From the NCBI GenBank assembly GCA_025200525.1, contig CM045763.1:57801530-57865529 (forward strand): 64,000 bases of DNA, given 5' to 3'. The notes under the pieces were generated by a model. That model made no database searches. It was not told the origin of the DNA and worked only from the letters and a program-made list of their open reading frames with translations. This stretch comes from Camellia lanceoleosa (lineage: Eukaryota > Streptophyta > Magnoliopsida > Ericales > Theaceae). Below, in pieces: positions 11,665-22,832 of this stretch. How positions within the stretch are numbered: the stretch's first letter is position 1; every line of letters starts with the position of its first letter. A program made the position numbers and the translations under genes.

Positions 11665-11912
11665 CCAGAGTAAAATTTTACTCTAGTTCTATTGCTCTGT
11701 TTTTTTCATTTGACAGAATCAGAGTAAAATTTTACTTTTATACAGAGTAAAATTTTACTTTTAGTTTCAGAGTGTAAAATTTTACTCTCATTCAGAGTAA
11801 AATTTTACTTTTATACAGAGTAAAATTTTAGTTTTATATAGAGTAATATTTTACTTTAGTTTCAGAGAGTAAAATTTTACTTTCATACAGAGTAAAATTT
11901 TACTCTGAAATA
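11665..11912. repeat. Array of nine short palindromes, core GTAAAATTTTAC
   Basis: The palindrome AGTAAAATTTTACT, usually preceded by CAG, appears about nine times between 11665 and 11912, seven with the core exact and two with one change. Spacing varies from about 23 to 55 bp. Each unit can pair with itself or with any other unit. It lies near the right end of the putative inverted-repeat element. Confidence 0.8.
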
Positions 11913-12060
11913 CATAGTGAAGATGTCTTAATAGGAGAGCGGATAGATATGAGGGTAATATAGTAAAAGAAACAAGTTTTAAAATATTAGGGGGTTTTGA
12001 AAGTACTTATATAATTCTTGTCCTTTTGAAAGAGAAATTAGATAATGAGGGGATTATGAC

Positions 12061-13220
12061 CAAATCCCCTAATTTTTTATGTCAAAAAATAAACTATTTT
12101 GAGATCAAATTATTTTGTCCTTAAAAGTCTATTTATTAGTGACATTTTTTAAATTTTATCGCTAAAAACCTTGTTTTGACTTTTTGGGACGATTTTTTAG
12201 CGACTATCCTAACAACGATAGAAATTGATCCCTAAATGTCTTTTGCAACAAAATTTTTACTTTTAGAGACTAAAAAATTTGGTGTCTAAAACTCTTATAT
12301 GTTGTAATGTATATAGAATAAATTTAAATTATAAGATGATAATTTTAAATAATTTTTACATAATTAAGTCTTCATTCGTAGTATTAATGTTATAAATAGA
12401 GTTGAGTTTTTCTTAAGAATCACATTTTAATTTGAAAGAATTTAAGGGGTTTATGGCTTTTATTATGAATTTTGTTCTGATAATTTAAATTATTCATTTT
12501 GTATAATCATCCGTTTATATTATTTATAAAAAAAATTGGGTTGAGAAAAAAAATTATAAATTCTTTATTTTAGCAGGTTTGTCTTTAAAAAAAATGAATA
12601 GTCTTCTTAAAAAATATATTTGTTGTTCATTTTTTCAGAGATACTCGATAAAATAAAAATGTTACAATTATCGGACTAACATAATTTTTATATAGATAAT
12701 ATATATTAAAGATTCTACAAACCAAATGATTTAAATTATTAAAATGGGACTCATGATGGACCTCACGGAGCCCTCAAGTCTCTTAAGCTGAGATGTAAAC
12801 TTGAGTGAAACAAAACTCTCATAAATATAAAAGGGAAATTGCAAATCAGTGATATGACCAAAACAAATTGCAAAGTCATGGAAAAGTTTATCACTGATTT
12901 ACAATTTATTGTAGAAACTTACACTAATTTCTCTAAGTATAAAGGATCAATTACACTTTTTAACTTTTGTACTTTGATTCAAATTTTACTTTGGTTTCTA
13001 TAATTTTAAATTAGAGAATTTGGTCTATACATTTTAAATTAGTTTCAATTTGATCATTCCGTCAAAATTTTTAGTTATATGTACACCTAGAAGACTGGCA
13101 AGTGTTAAATTGCTAACTTTAACTTCTAAATTAAGCAAAATAATCAAACTGAAATTTGAATCAAACCAAGGGCGTAAAAAGTGTAATTAGTCCAAATATA
13201 AAATAACAGGAGTTTTCTTA
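12061..13220. other. AT-rich intergenic sequence
   Basis: No gene recognised. A small inverted repeat (AAATTGCAAATCAGTGAT near 12837 and ATCACTGATTTACAATTT near 12890) is the only structure noticed. Confidence 0.55.
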
Positions 13221-13450
13221 GGTGTGCAACCCACAAAAGGTGTAAGTGGGTTACACACCATGTGCCACTTACACAAAAGGTGTAAGTGTAAGGTGTAAGT
13301 GTAAGGTGTAAGTGTAAATGTAAGGTGTAAGGTGTAAGTGAGTTGCACACCATGTGCCACTTACACAAAAGGTGTAAGGTGTAAGGTATAAAAGGTGTAA
13401 GTATAAGGTGTAAGTATAAAGAATAAGGTGTAAGGTGTAAGTTGCACACC
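13221..13450. mobile_element. Minisatellite of GGTGTAAG units enclosed by 10-bp inverted ends
   Basis: GGTGTGCAAC at 13221-13230 is exactly mirrored by GTTGCACACC at 13441-13450. Between them is an array of GGTGTAAG and GTGTAAGTATAAG units, interrupted by two copies of a block reading CACACCATGTGCCACTTACAC. The inverted ends and 230-bp length suggest a MITE whose interior expanded into a minisatellite. The unit is not a plant telomere repeat. Confidence 0.6.
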
Positions 13451-13653
13451 ATAACCAAACCCAAAATAACAAAACGCACATGCAGGCTAGTTTGCCACTT
13501 TGCTAATATTTATATTTACAAATATTTTGAAAACTATAAACAAAAATTCGTTTAGTTTCTAGTTTCATTTTTTAAGAAGTTGTAAGCAATTTATATATTT
13601 TAAATACAAAATATTTGTTTCACTTGTTCATTACTACCACTGGCTACCGTCGT

Positions 13654-14102
13654 TAGAGATGGTCACGGGTCAGGTTTGAGACAGATTTATAATAATCCGT
13701 CCTTGCCTCGTATCATATTGGAGGCAGAGCAAATCGGGAGGTGGCGGGAGCGGGATAGGAGACGGGTTAATTTTATAAGTTCAAGAATGAAAATATTAAT
13801 AAAAATTATAGATAATATAGTATATTATTAATAATAATTTATGTTTAGGGAGAATTATAATATATAAGATAGAAAATAAATGAGTAAAAATTAATATTAA
13901 GTATAAGATTTTAGTGTTTTAATTTTATTATAATGAACAAAAATTAAATTATATATTATATACATATAAATATATTCAATAAATATAATTGAGAGAAAAG
14001 GACGGGGAAAGCAAATTTTGTCCCCACCCCACTTTTTAATCAAGCTAAGAAAATCCTTGTATGGGGCAAGGGATGCAGGACGGACGAAAATGACCATCCC
14101 TA
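13654..14102. mobile_element. hAT-like MITE with TAGRGATGGTCA ends
   Basis: TAGAGATGGTCA at the left and TGACCATCCCTA at the right form 12-bp terminal inverted repeats with one mismatch. Flanking 8-mers ACCGTCGT and ATCGTCAC agree at five of eight positions and differ only by transitions, consistent with a decayed 8-bp hAT duplication. G-rich subterminal parts (GGAGGTGGCGGGAGCGGG; ATGGGGCAAGGGATGCAGG) are typical of such elements. No transposase is encoded. Confidence 0.65.
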
Positions 14103-14717
14103 ATCGTCACTGATGATGTCCTCTACCAACCACCTCCTTTAACCGCTAACTACCTTTTATCTCTGCCAACTATCTCCCACTAATAATAACTATTTTTAAC
14201 CACCATCTCTGACTGCCAAAAACCACTTTCAACCATCACTTCCTGCGATTAGAAACCATGTTCAGTCACTGCTAACTGGTGACAACCACTTTTGGCCACT
14301 ACTTCTAGGGGCCGGAAACCACCTTTAGCCACTATCTTTAACTGTTGATAATCACCTCTTGTAGCCATTGATCACTTATTTTCAAAATAAAACTTTAAAA
14401 CACTTGTGTATCAAAAATACTTTTTGTTAAAATAAAATTTTAAAATACATGTGGATACTAAACATTTTTGTTCTCCAAAAATAAAAACAAAATATTTACT
14501 ATTCTTTTAATAAACAAAATACAATAGACCATAAACATTAAAGAACGCCATAAAGATTGATTCTAAATATTTCTTTTGTGTATATTATTCCTCGAATAAC
14601 TTAGATTGATCTAATAATTATTATTATATTATTTTATTGTATTTATCTAAAAAAAATAATTTCTCTCTAGTTAATATCATTTTTATTATTATTATTTTTT
14701 AAAACATATATCTGTTC

Positions 14718-14754
<37 letters not shown>

Positions 14755-14904
14755 GAAACTTTATTTTGATGAGCCCAGACAGTGACTAAAATCAACTAGG
14801 CTTGTCCAAGGGGTGCAAATGTGGGAACTTTGAATGAGCCCAGACAAAATCGAAACTCTATTGGTCCGGTATTTGGGCTTTTTCATTAAAAATATAACAA
14901 TATT
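14103..14904. other. Intergenic with a 35-base A tract
   Basis: A pure A run lies at about 14720-14752. It is followed by two copies of TGAGCCCAGACA with nearby AATCGAAACTYTATT. A retroposon tail is possible, but no body or target duplication was found. No gene is recognised. Confidence 0.5.
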
Positions 14905-15332
14905 CACTCTGTTTGGTTTTGTTTTTCAAAATTCATTTTTTTAAAAAATTTTACTTTTCTGTTCTTCATATATATATCTATATATTTATTTTCACTAAAT
15001 TTTGTAATATTTTAAACTTTTCTTTTTAATTTTTAGACACATCTAACATTAATATATTTAAAAAATATAATATTTGTGAAAAAAATCATTAAAACATTCA
15101 TTAAATTTTAAAAATACAAAAATAAATAAAAATAAAAATTCAGTACATTTTCAAATTTTTGTGTATTTATTAATTTTAAAAAATATTTTTTTTAACAATA
15201 TTTTACTTTTTAGATATATCTAAGTAAGGTATATTAAAAAAGTAAAAAAATTGCGTAAAAATTTAAAAATATCCACTAAAAATAAAAAAAATTAAAAAAA
15301 TTAAATTAAAAAAATTAAAACCAAACACATTA
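14905..15332. mobile_element. MITE-like element with TGTTTGGTTTT ends
   Basis: CTGTTTGGTTTTGTTTTT at about 14908 and the reverse-complement form AAAAATTAAAACCAAACACAT at about 15310-15330 make terminal inverted repeats around a non-coding, very AT-rich core. Boundaries are approximate. The low complexity of the core makes chance similarity possible. Confidence 0.4.
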
Positions 15333-17243
15333 ATTAAGATGAGCTGGGCCCTAGTCCAAGTGTTATGTTATGCAATATTACTTGTCTGACTAAAATACTT
15401 TGATCTGAGCAGAGGTTAGTCTTGCATGAAAAAGTACCAAATTCTTTGGTTGAAAAGAAAAAGAGATATGCTACGTAGCTCGAAAGACAACCCCCCGAAT
15501 CCCGCGAATTCAAAAACGACGTCGTTTTTGATTTTTTGTTTTGTTTTGTTTTTTTTTTTTTTCAGAAAAAGAAGAGAATCAGAGGAAGAGAATGAAGGAG
15601 GAGAAGAAGAAGAAGAAGAAGAAGAAGAAAGAGAAGAACTAGAGGGGGGCCAAAATCGGTGGATCGAGGGGCGGAGGTAAAGGCGGCTGGTCATGAGGCA
15701 GAGGCGGAATTACGACGAGCGGGGCTACTGAGACGAGCAACGGAGGGCGACGGCGGGCTCCTCCTCTTTCCCTCTCTTCTCTTTCTCTCCTATCCCATTC
15801 GGGGGATTCGAGGGGCTGAAATTAGAAGGAAAAAACATTTTCCAAAGAAAAATCATAAGAAGGATATGCTAGTTATTTTTTGGAATTTCCAATTCAGTGA
15901 CTCTTTAATAAAACAATTACATGAAAAAAAATTATAATTTTAATTATTATTATTTATAAAATTTATTGTTGATCTGTAATTATTTTTAAAAAATTGCCCT
16001 GAATTGTAATTTTTTCTTATTTTTTTAACACACTGTTTGGATCGTGGATTAACCTAAGAAATATTGATAAAACACTCAGTAATGGAAATTGCCAAAAATG
16101 AAAATATATTTTATTTATTTTTTATTAATTCATCATTTGGAGATGAATTGAAATTTTATATTGGCCATGATATATATACAATTAACTCTCTAAAACTCGG
16201 GTTTGGTAAATCAATTTCATAGGGCTCACAACCCAGCAAGGTCAGGCCCACCATCACTAATGGCCCTAAAGGCAAAGATAGTTTTGATCGACACCACACT
16301 GGTGCCTCCAAAAACTCAGATCATCTTCGTTTATAGGTTATCATACAATGACATCGAATTAGATGAGGACTATACAAATCTGACACATCATCAGACGGCA
16401 ACATTACAGTGACCATCACCACCACCATATATCTTTATCATTGCAACTTCGCAGGTGGTGGTGGTGTCAAATTAAAATAGATGTTGCAATCTATTGAAAC
16501 TAAGTTAAGAATTATAGTTTTTAATTCAAGGAAATTGGATTCAACATTGCTTTAAATCTGTTTTCTCCATTCTAAGGCACCTCTTTAATTGTAGTAGTAG
16601 GTGGTTTTTTGTTTTTTCATTTTCAAGACATAAATTGTTAAAGACTTTTAGGATCTTCCTATACTTTCTTCTGAAATATATATATATATATATATATTCA
16701 ACCTTCAATTGCTAGACTCCATAAACTCAATTTGAAAATATTATACCAATTAATAATTTGTACAGTTTTTTTACTAATTGATATGTTGCAGTATCAAAAT
16801 GATTATAGAGATGCTAAGACTATCGTCCGGGAGATTATAATTAATGATTGTCATGTGACAACATTACTAACCAATGAAATTTTTTATATTACGATGATAT
16901 GAACTATATGATTGGAATAGTAAAAGACCAGAAGTGTCCATCCAATCCCATTTACGGTTTTCTTTTGATCGATAACACTATGTAGAATCGTATCATTGTA
17001 AGGTTTGAGATTCTGGATGATCATGAGTAAGATAAGAGACTTGCATCCTAGTGTTATGGAGGTAAGATATAAGTGTTTGCAATCTTCTACTTCTTTTTAT
17101 AAACTAAATCCCCACCCTGCCCTAGCTAATAAAATTTTTATAATTTTTGCACTAATTTTTTATTTATTTATTTTATTTAGTTATTTTATTTTTGAGTTTT
17201 GGGGCAAAAAGTGTCCCAAACTTATAATATACAAACTTTAATA
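15333..17243. other. Intergenic with a GC-rich patch and simple repeats
   Basis: Positions 15595-15632 are a GAA repeat, and 15640-15815 is clearly richer in GC than its surroundings, with a short Arg/Gly-rich frame starting at 15692 (MRQRRNYDERGY) that ends in a stop after twelve codons. This could be a relic of a gene 5' end, but I cannot identify one. A TA repeat lies at 16677-16698. Inverted CACCACCACC/GGTGGTGGTG motifs lie near 16420-16465. Confidence 0.45.
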
Positions 17244-18018
17244 TAAGGGTTGGTTTGGGGTGTCCTAAAAAAATGTACTTTTTGTCTTTTTACGAAAAGA
17301 TGTACAGAAAAATAGAGAGGTAATGTGATGAAAAAAAGATAAAAAGATAAAAAGATAGATTATATAGTTCATACAAAACTAGGCCTAAATCTCCGGTTGA
17401 AGTGAACCAACCCAACTTTAAACATGTTTTTTTATCGGACAAAACTTCTAAAACCAATTGTTGAGAATTGAGTGTTTGGTCAGTGGGAAATTGCTACAGA
17501 CTGGCGGCCATATGGAACTTTATTTTATGATTGGAGTTGGTACTTCTAAATTTTTTTATTTTATTTTTATTTTTATTTTATTATTATTATTATTTTTTTA
17601 ATGATGATTCATGTTCTAATGGTATTGCACTAATTTACGAAGTGCATATATATATATATATATTATTGGTAAGTGCAAACACAATGTATTTATAATTTTA
17701 TATTTATATTTTTAAATAGTTTAACGAATACCAATTAAAGTTGAAATTATTTAGCTGTTCCGAGAGGTGGAGTTTTATAGCGATCACCATGTTTATATTT
17801 TGGGGGAAAAAAATTTCAGAATTGTGTAAGATTTATATATTTGGATCCAGCTTGTCTCCTGTTAAGATTAAAGTCTTGTTTGGCATAACCTATTTTAGTT
17901 CATCTTTTTATCTTTTTTGAGTCACATCAATCAACATCTCCTCTCTACTTTTTTACACATTTTTTTTTATAAAAAGTCAAAAAGTGCACTTATTTAGGAC
18001 ATCCCAAACAACCCCTAA
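17244..18018. mobile_element. DNA element with about 130-bp imperfect inverted ends
   Basis: The left arm (TAAGGGTTGGTTTGGGGTGT, then CTTTTTGTCTTTTT, AGAGAGGTAATGTGATG, AAAGATAAAAAGATA) recurs in inverted form in the right arm (about 17880-18018), ending ACATCCCAAACAACCCCTAA. The arms flank about 500 bp of non-coding DNA. The same end sequence (CTTATTTAGRACAYCCCAAA) is found again at 25513-25545, so this is a repeated family. Confidence 0.6.
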
Positions 18019-18348
18019 GACTGGACCGTCCAGCCCAGTTCATGGGGCCCATTTTGGGCCTCGTTTCAATAATTCGAACTGTTCAATGTGTAGAACTCGT
18101 CAAATGCTATATCTCTGTAAAAAATTACGTTGGTCGGATATCGATAACTATTTGATCGGATCAGATTTCTATTAACCGTTTATTTTTTTATATACAAATA
18201 TGATCCAATCAAATAGCTATCGATATCCGATAAACGTGATTTTTTACAAGGATATAGTACTCAACAAATTCTACATATTGAACGATTTGAATTATTAAAA
18301 TGAATCTAAAAAATGGATCCCATAAGCCGGACTGAACAGTCCAGTCTT
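18017..18348. mobile_element. Foldback MITE, 332 bp, nearly all stem
   Basis: AAGACTGGAC at 18017 is mirrored by GTCCAGTCTT ending at 18348, and the similarity continues through both arms to the centre near 18180. Paired blocks include TCGGATATCGATA with its mirror TATCGATATCCGATA, and TTTCAATAATTCG with AATTATTAAAA. The arms are roughly 160 bp each and differ by scattered substitutions. It abuts the preceding inverted-repeat element. Confidence 0.75.
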
Positions 18349-19101
18349 GATAGACAAGCTGGAGCAATATATTTTACTACTTTTCATGACATAGTAGGTC
18401 TGAAATGTATTCCCAATACAATGAGACATGGGTAAATTATTATTAACACTGGTTGGTATACTTCTAGTCCAATTACGAAACATATGTATATATATTATAA
18501 AAAATTATTGTGTGCTACGGGGGACCACTTGATCACAAGGATCCTTGAATTTAGAAATGAATATCACGTAATCTTGTGACTCTCACGTTGTATTTAATCG
18601 GAAAATTTGAAAAAAAATTTTAAAAAAATATATATATATGTATGAAACTAGATAAAACGTAAATATATATTATTCATATTTTACTTATATATATTTTTTT
18701 TCTTTTCAAATTCTACAATCAAACACAATTTTAAAGACATTATACAATGCTCTAATAGTAGTATGAAATAACTTCTCATATGTTATACAAATAGTTCCCA
18801 CACTAGTCCAAAAACAGAAAAGCAGACAAAATGATTCGTAGTTTTCCTTTTTCTTAGTCCTAAGCCATCAAGCTATAGCATTGGATTCCTTGGTCTTCTT
18901 AGTTTGTTGAACTAGTCAGAAAAAAATTAAACATCAAAAGTGATCACCTCCGCAGCCTATAAATCAATGAAAACTAGCCAATTCCGAAGAGAGATCATGC
19001 TCAGCATTGGATTCCTTATTCTACTGAATTTGAACTACTAAAAAATTGAAAAAGAAAGTCATAGGCATTGCTTGTGTACTAAAGAGATCTTAGGAATAAA
19101 T
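18349..19101. other. AT-rich intergenic sequence
   Basis: No gene or RNA recognised. Two loosely similar stretches (AGCATTGGATTCCTTGGTCTTC near 18877 and AGCATTGGATTCCTTATTCTAC near 19003) suggest a short direct duplication. Confidence 0.5.
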
Positions 19102-19453
19102 TGTTAAATATACTCGCTATATATTCTATTTATCATATATATTATATTATATTCATTATACAATTTAAAAAATAATATACATAAGGTAAAATTCCTATAA
19201 TAGAAAAAATATACACAAGATAAGATTCCTATAGTCAAAATAATTTATATTTCAATTCTTATTCTAATTTCTATATTCAAACATAATATTCAATTATAGT
19301 AAATATATATTCTATGCATCATACATACCATATTATATTCATTACCGTATTTAAGATTATCATACCTAGGTTTTTCTCCTCCTATATAAAGGAGTCTTAT
19401 ATATATATTGTTATATAATTATTCAACACAATATTGAATAGACACGTAATATA

Positions 19454-19488
<35 letters not shown>

Positions 19489-19502
19489 TTGATATTCTAA
19501 CA
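19102..19502 (+). repeat. 5' LTR of the small Met-primed element
   Basis: 401 bp, about 190 bp longer than its partner because the part after the first 60 bases contains an extra duplicated AT-rich block (the CTATATATTCTAT..CAT start appears twice, near 19116 and 19302). The last 130 bases (CTCCTATATAAAGGAGTC, TTATTCAACACAATA, CT repeat, GATATT) match the 3' LTR closely. TATATAAAGG near 19383 is a likely TATA box. Confidence 0.75.
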
Positions 19503-19824
19503 TGGTATCAGAATTAGGTTAAGTACCAGGTAATTTTGTTTCATCGGCGAACAGCAGCCTTACCTTGCATTGGCCGCCAGTCGGACCTCAACTCATTTCA
19601 TTGCCATATTTTCTTTTTAGAATTGTTTCATCATGATCTCTTCTTCTGTTCACTAGTTTATTCTTATCCCAAATATCTCTATCATATTTTTTTTTTGTGT
19701 ACTTCTGCTTCACTTTATCTGTCCCTCTGTTTCAACCTCAAATAGGTTTCTATTTTCAAATCTATTTGAGTTTGAGGGGGATATTATATCTATATCATGG
19801 TGAGCATAGTGATATATAATGTGA

Positions 19825-20335
19825 ACCACCTAAGCCATCCTTTCTAGCGTACAACCCAAGTCACATTCTCTGGCGCATAACCCAAGTTGTTCCATCTGAC
19901 GTACCATTTAAGCTGTCCTTTGGCGCACCACCAAAGTTGTCCCTTGGTGCACTATCCAAGCCACCCCTGGCGTATTTTCTAATAAGTCGTCCTTTATTTA
20001 GTCATCTGTTACTGTTACCATCATCATTCAACACTATGTCATAAGTTATGTGTGTGCCACACTTGTTGGTTCAACATCCAGTTCTTTCCATTAGTTCAGC
20101 ATGACCCCTTTAAATTGTTCCAACATTGATTCTGATTAGTCTCTACAATGATCCGGTATGACCTATTAAATTGTCTCGACATTGATTTTAGTTAGTTTCT
20201 ACAACAGTCTAGCATGACCTTAAACTATCCTAACATTAGTTCCTACCAGTTTCTACAATGGTCCAGCACAACCATAAACTGTCTCCTGGTGTTAGCTCCA
20301 GCCTCCAATCTATCTCAAACACCCCTGTGCACCCA
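19825..20335 (+). repeat. Interior short tandem repeats of the Met-primed element
   Basis: First an array of loosely conserved units of about 35-40 bp built on TGGCGCAYNACCCAAGTTGTCC (roughly 19830-19980). Then three units of about 60-70 bp built on CCAACATTGATTCT..AGTTTCTACAATGGTCC (roughly 20110-20270). No reading frame is conserved across units. Confidence 0.6.
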
Positions 20336-20458
20336 TTTGGATTTTACAATCTATTTGCCTAAGATCTATCTATATTTTATTTAATTTTAAGTTTTATTTC
20401 ATATTTTAGTTTCTCTCTCCAAACTTAAGTTGGTATCTCTATTTGAGTTTGAGAGGGG

Positions 20459-20668
20459 TGTTAAATATAATAACTATATATTTTATCTATCATACATACC
20501 ATATTATATTTAAATCATATTTAGAATTACCATATTTAGATTTATCTCCTCCTATACAAAGGAGTCTTGTATATATTGTTATATAATTATTCAACACAAT
20601 AATGAATATACACGTAATATAATATTTATTCTCTCTCTCTCTCTCTCTCTCTCTGTGATATTATAACA
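20459..20668 (+). repeat. 3' LTR of the small Met-primed element
   Basis: 210 bp, starting TGTTAAATATAATAAC right after the purine tract and ending GATATTATAACA. It shares CTCCTATACAAAGGAGTC, TATTCAACACAATA and the CT repeat with the 5' LTR. Confidence 0.75.
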
Positions 20669-21162
20669 CAAATCACCTCATAATATAAAAATTTACATGA
20701 TTTATCTCAAAATAGAATTATATTTACAGTCATTGTGTTTTTACTATGATATGAAATGATTATAATATAATACAGAGAGATGTGATTTTTTTATCTTTTT
20801 AAAGATTTGCAAAGAGATGTGATACTTCAACTATAAATACATAATATTAAGGTAATATAACAAATTTGTGAATTCCCAAAAATATAGTTACTTCAAAAAT
20901 CGGGTTTGGGGGCAAATGTTTGATATTATTATGGTCAACACTACCTAACACGAAGTTTCAAAATTCAATACTATTTCTTTGTATCACTTTTCTTTGTGTC
21001 ACTTAGCTTTTAAAATAGGGTGAATTATATTAATAGTTTCTGTAATTTGAAATTTGTGTAATTTTGGTCCTTAATTTTTTAATTGTGATATATTTGACCT
21101 TAAATTTTGAATATTGTTTCAAATAAGAACATTTTTTTTATAAAGGGAAATAAGGACAATTG
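20669..21162. other. AT-rich intergenic sequence
   Basis: No gene recognised. Confidence 0.55.
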
Positions 21163-21179
21163 AAGACACCATTTCCTTT

Positions 21180-22232
21180 AATACATCTTGTTAACTGGGA
21201 TAGTGTGTGGAAAAGCAAAGAGGATGGTGGCCTTGTAATTAGAAAAGCTAGAGAACAAAATTCAGCCCTCCTCAACAAACTAGGGTGGAATTTACTGAAT
21301 GACAATAGCAAACTCTGGTGCCAAATCCTGCAATCCAAATATTTGAGAACCATTTCTTTCTTTGACTGCCCCCAAAAGAAAAATTCATCCCATATTTGGA
21401 AAAGTATTTACCTCACTAGAGATACCCTTAGAAACAGCATTAAGTGGAGGGTAGGAAATTGTGACACTATCTCTTTTTGGAATGACTAGTGGTGTGAAAA
21501 CAACCATTGACCAAAAACTATAATTCCACTCATGATAATGACTCAACCAAGGTAAGCACTATTCTTGATGATGAGGGAAATTGGGACACTAATATCCTTG
21601 TTAATCTTGTGAACCAACAGGACCTCCAGGATCATATCCATCTATAGGCCTAGATTTGTGACCTACCCTGATGTTCTCTCCTGAATGGGTCCACTACTGG
21701 TATGTTTTCCACTGCATCTGCTTACAAAATTATCACTCATCAAGAAGAAGATGGCAGAGATTGGAAATGGCTATGGAAAATGAAAATTCCTTAGAAATTA
21801 AAGTGCTTCCTTTGGCTTATTTTGAAAGGCAGATTACTTACCAACCACCTGAGGCTTGTGAGAAACATGGTATTATCTGATCTTTGTCCTAGATATGGCC
21901 TGCTTAGTGAAGATATGAGTTACCTCCTCAGAGATTGCACCAATTTTAAGGCTGTCTGGACTACAATTACTAACCATGCCTGGTGGGAGCAAGGATGTGG
22001 ACAACCTTTGTTTGAATGGGTTTCCTCAAATTTGAAAAACAAACTGATGCTTTGTGGTCTTAATTGGCCCCTCATCTTTATTGTCATTCTTTGGCAGATT
22101 TGGAAGGGACGTAATAAAATGGTTTTTGACAACATCTTGAACTCCATTCAAACTAGTCTTAAGAACATAAGGTTTTATGTTCAAGAGATTGAACAGGATT
22201 TCTATTCCCCTCTTCACCCCAATCCTTCTTGA
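21180..22232 (+). pseudogene. LINE ORF2: end of RT region and zinc-knuckle (zf-RVT) domain
   Basis: The first part reads NWDSVWKSKEDGGLVIRKA, NSALLNKLGWNLLND, WCQILQSKYL and IKWRVGNCDTISFWND. This is the conserved stretch downstream of RT in plant L1 ORF2. After stops and a frameshift near 21500-21820 the second part reads KGRLLTNHLRLVRNMVLSD, LCPRYGLLSEDMSYLLRDC and KAVW, which is the zf-RVT domain; its second Cys is replaced by Tyr (CPRY). The RT catalytic core itself is missing because of 5' truncation. Confidence 0.82.
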
Positions 22233-22745
22233 CCTAGACTAATTCACTGGTCTTTTCCACCTGCTGGTAAACTCAAACTTAACACAGATGGATGCTTTAA
22301 AGGAGACCCAGGCTAGGCTGGATATGAAGGACTACTGCGAGATGAAACTGGCACTTGGCTATGGAGATACTATGGCAAACTAGGCCACTGTTCAAGTTTG
22401 GAAGCTGAAATATGTGGCATATATCGGGGACTCACCATCCTCTTCCAAAAAGGCACCATGAATGTGGAAATTGAAACAGATTTTGAACAAGTTATCATCC
22501 AATTCTAAGATGAATCAAACTATAACTCATCTCATAAGGCCCTCATTGAATACACAAAATTCCTCCTGAAAGGATGCAACCATTCTCTTAGCCACTTCTT
22601 TCGCGAGGGGAACAGAGTTGCTGACAAACCAACAAATTTGAGAGTAGCCAAGGATGATCATGTGGTAATATTAGAAGATCCACCTAATGAAGTGAGATCT
22701 CTAGTCATTGATGACATGACTGGAGTAAGTATTGTGAGGGACTGA
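22233..22745 (+). pseudogene. LINE C-terminal RNase H domain
   Basis: The frame after the zf-RVT domain contains PPAGKLKLNTDGCFKGDPG, a stop, AGYEGLLRDETGTWLW, SLEAEICGIYRGL, NVEIETDFEQVI and HFFREGNRVADKPTN. These are the four metal-binding positions (D, E, D, D) of the RNase H found at the end of many plant L1 ORF2 proteins. Two in-frame stops (after GDPG and IIQF) break it. The final stop is at about 22743, and the A-tail follows within 60 bp. Confidence 0.8.
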
Positions 22746-22832
22746 ATTTCTTGTTTTGTAAGGATACTTGATCTTCTGTTTGCTCTTAATTCAGTTGAAT
22801 CAAAAAAAAAAAAAAAAGACACCATTTTCTTT

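Larger units (their letters stand above)
10878..12060. mobile_element. Putative non-autonomous DNA element with long imperfect inverted ends
   Basis: The left end (AATCCCCTCATAATT, later AAAGGACAA, TATTTTA, ACTATTATACCCTCATAT) recurs in inverted order at the right end (ATATGAGGGTAATATAGT, TAAAATATTA, TTGTCCTTTT, AATGAGGGGATT). These long, degenerate ends suggest a Mutator-like or foldback element of about 1.2 kb. It contains a 127-bp tandem duplication and an array of short palindromes (separate entries). A clear 9-bp target duplication was not found, so the class is uncertain. Confidence 0.45.
19102..20668 (+). mobile_element. Small non-autonomous LTR retrotransposon (Met-tRNA primed)
   Basis: Two related LTRs (19102-19502 and 20459-20668) start TGTTAAATATA and end in AACA. 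The first is followed directly by TGGTATCAGA (19503-19512), the classic initiator-Met tRNA primer site used by most Ty1/copia elements. The second is preceded by the purine tract GAGTTTGAGAGGGG. Flanking bases TAAAT and CAAAT agree at four of five. The interior of about 950 bp has no gag or pol, only short repeats. It resembles an LTR-retrotransposon derivative of the TRIM/SMART kind. Confidence 0.8.
21163..22832 (+). mobile_element. 5'-truncated L1-type LINE with A-tail and 17-bp target duplication
   Basis: AAGACACCATTTCCTTT at 21163-21179 and AAGACACCATTTTCTTT at 22816-22832 differ by one base and flank the insert. The right copy follows an A tract at about 22802-22816. The inserted body encodes the C-terminal end of a plant LINE ORF2. 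These are the marks of target-primed reverse transcription with 5' truncation. The duplicated site still has 16 of 17 bases the same, but the coding part has stops and frameshifts. Confidence 0.88.

Noticed and set aside
13221..13450. Telomere-like repeat
   Set aside because: The unit is GGTGTAAG/GTGTAAGTATAAG and not TTTAGGG. There is no run of plant telomere repeats in the window.
14720..14752. A tract as the tail of a retroposon
   Set aside because: No target duplication or retroposed body could be found beside it.
15426..15937. Overlapping frames in the GC-rich patch as a host gene exon
   Set aside because: The translation is dominated by a Glu run from a GAA repeat. No domain, splice sites or conserved start could be supported.
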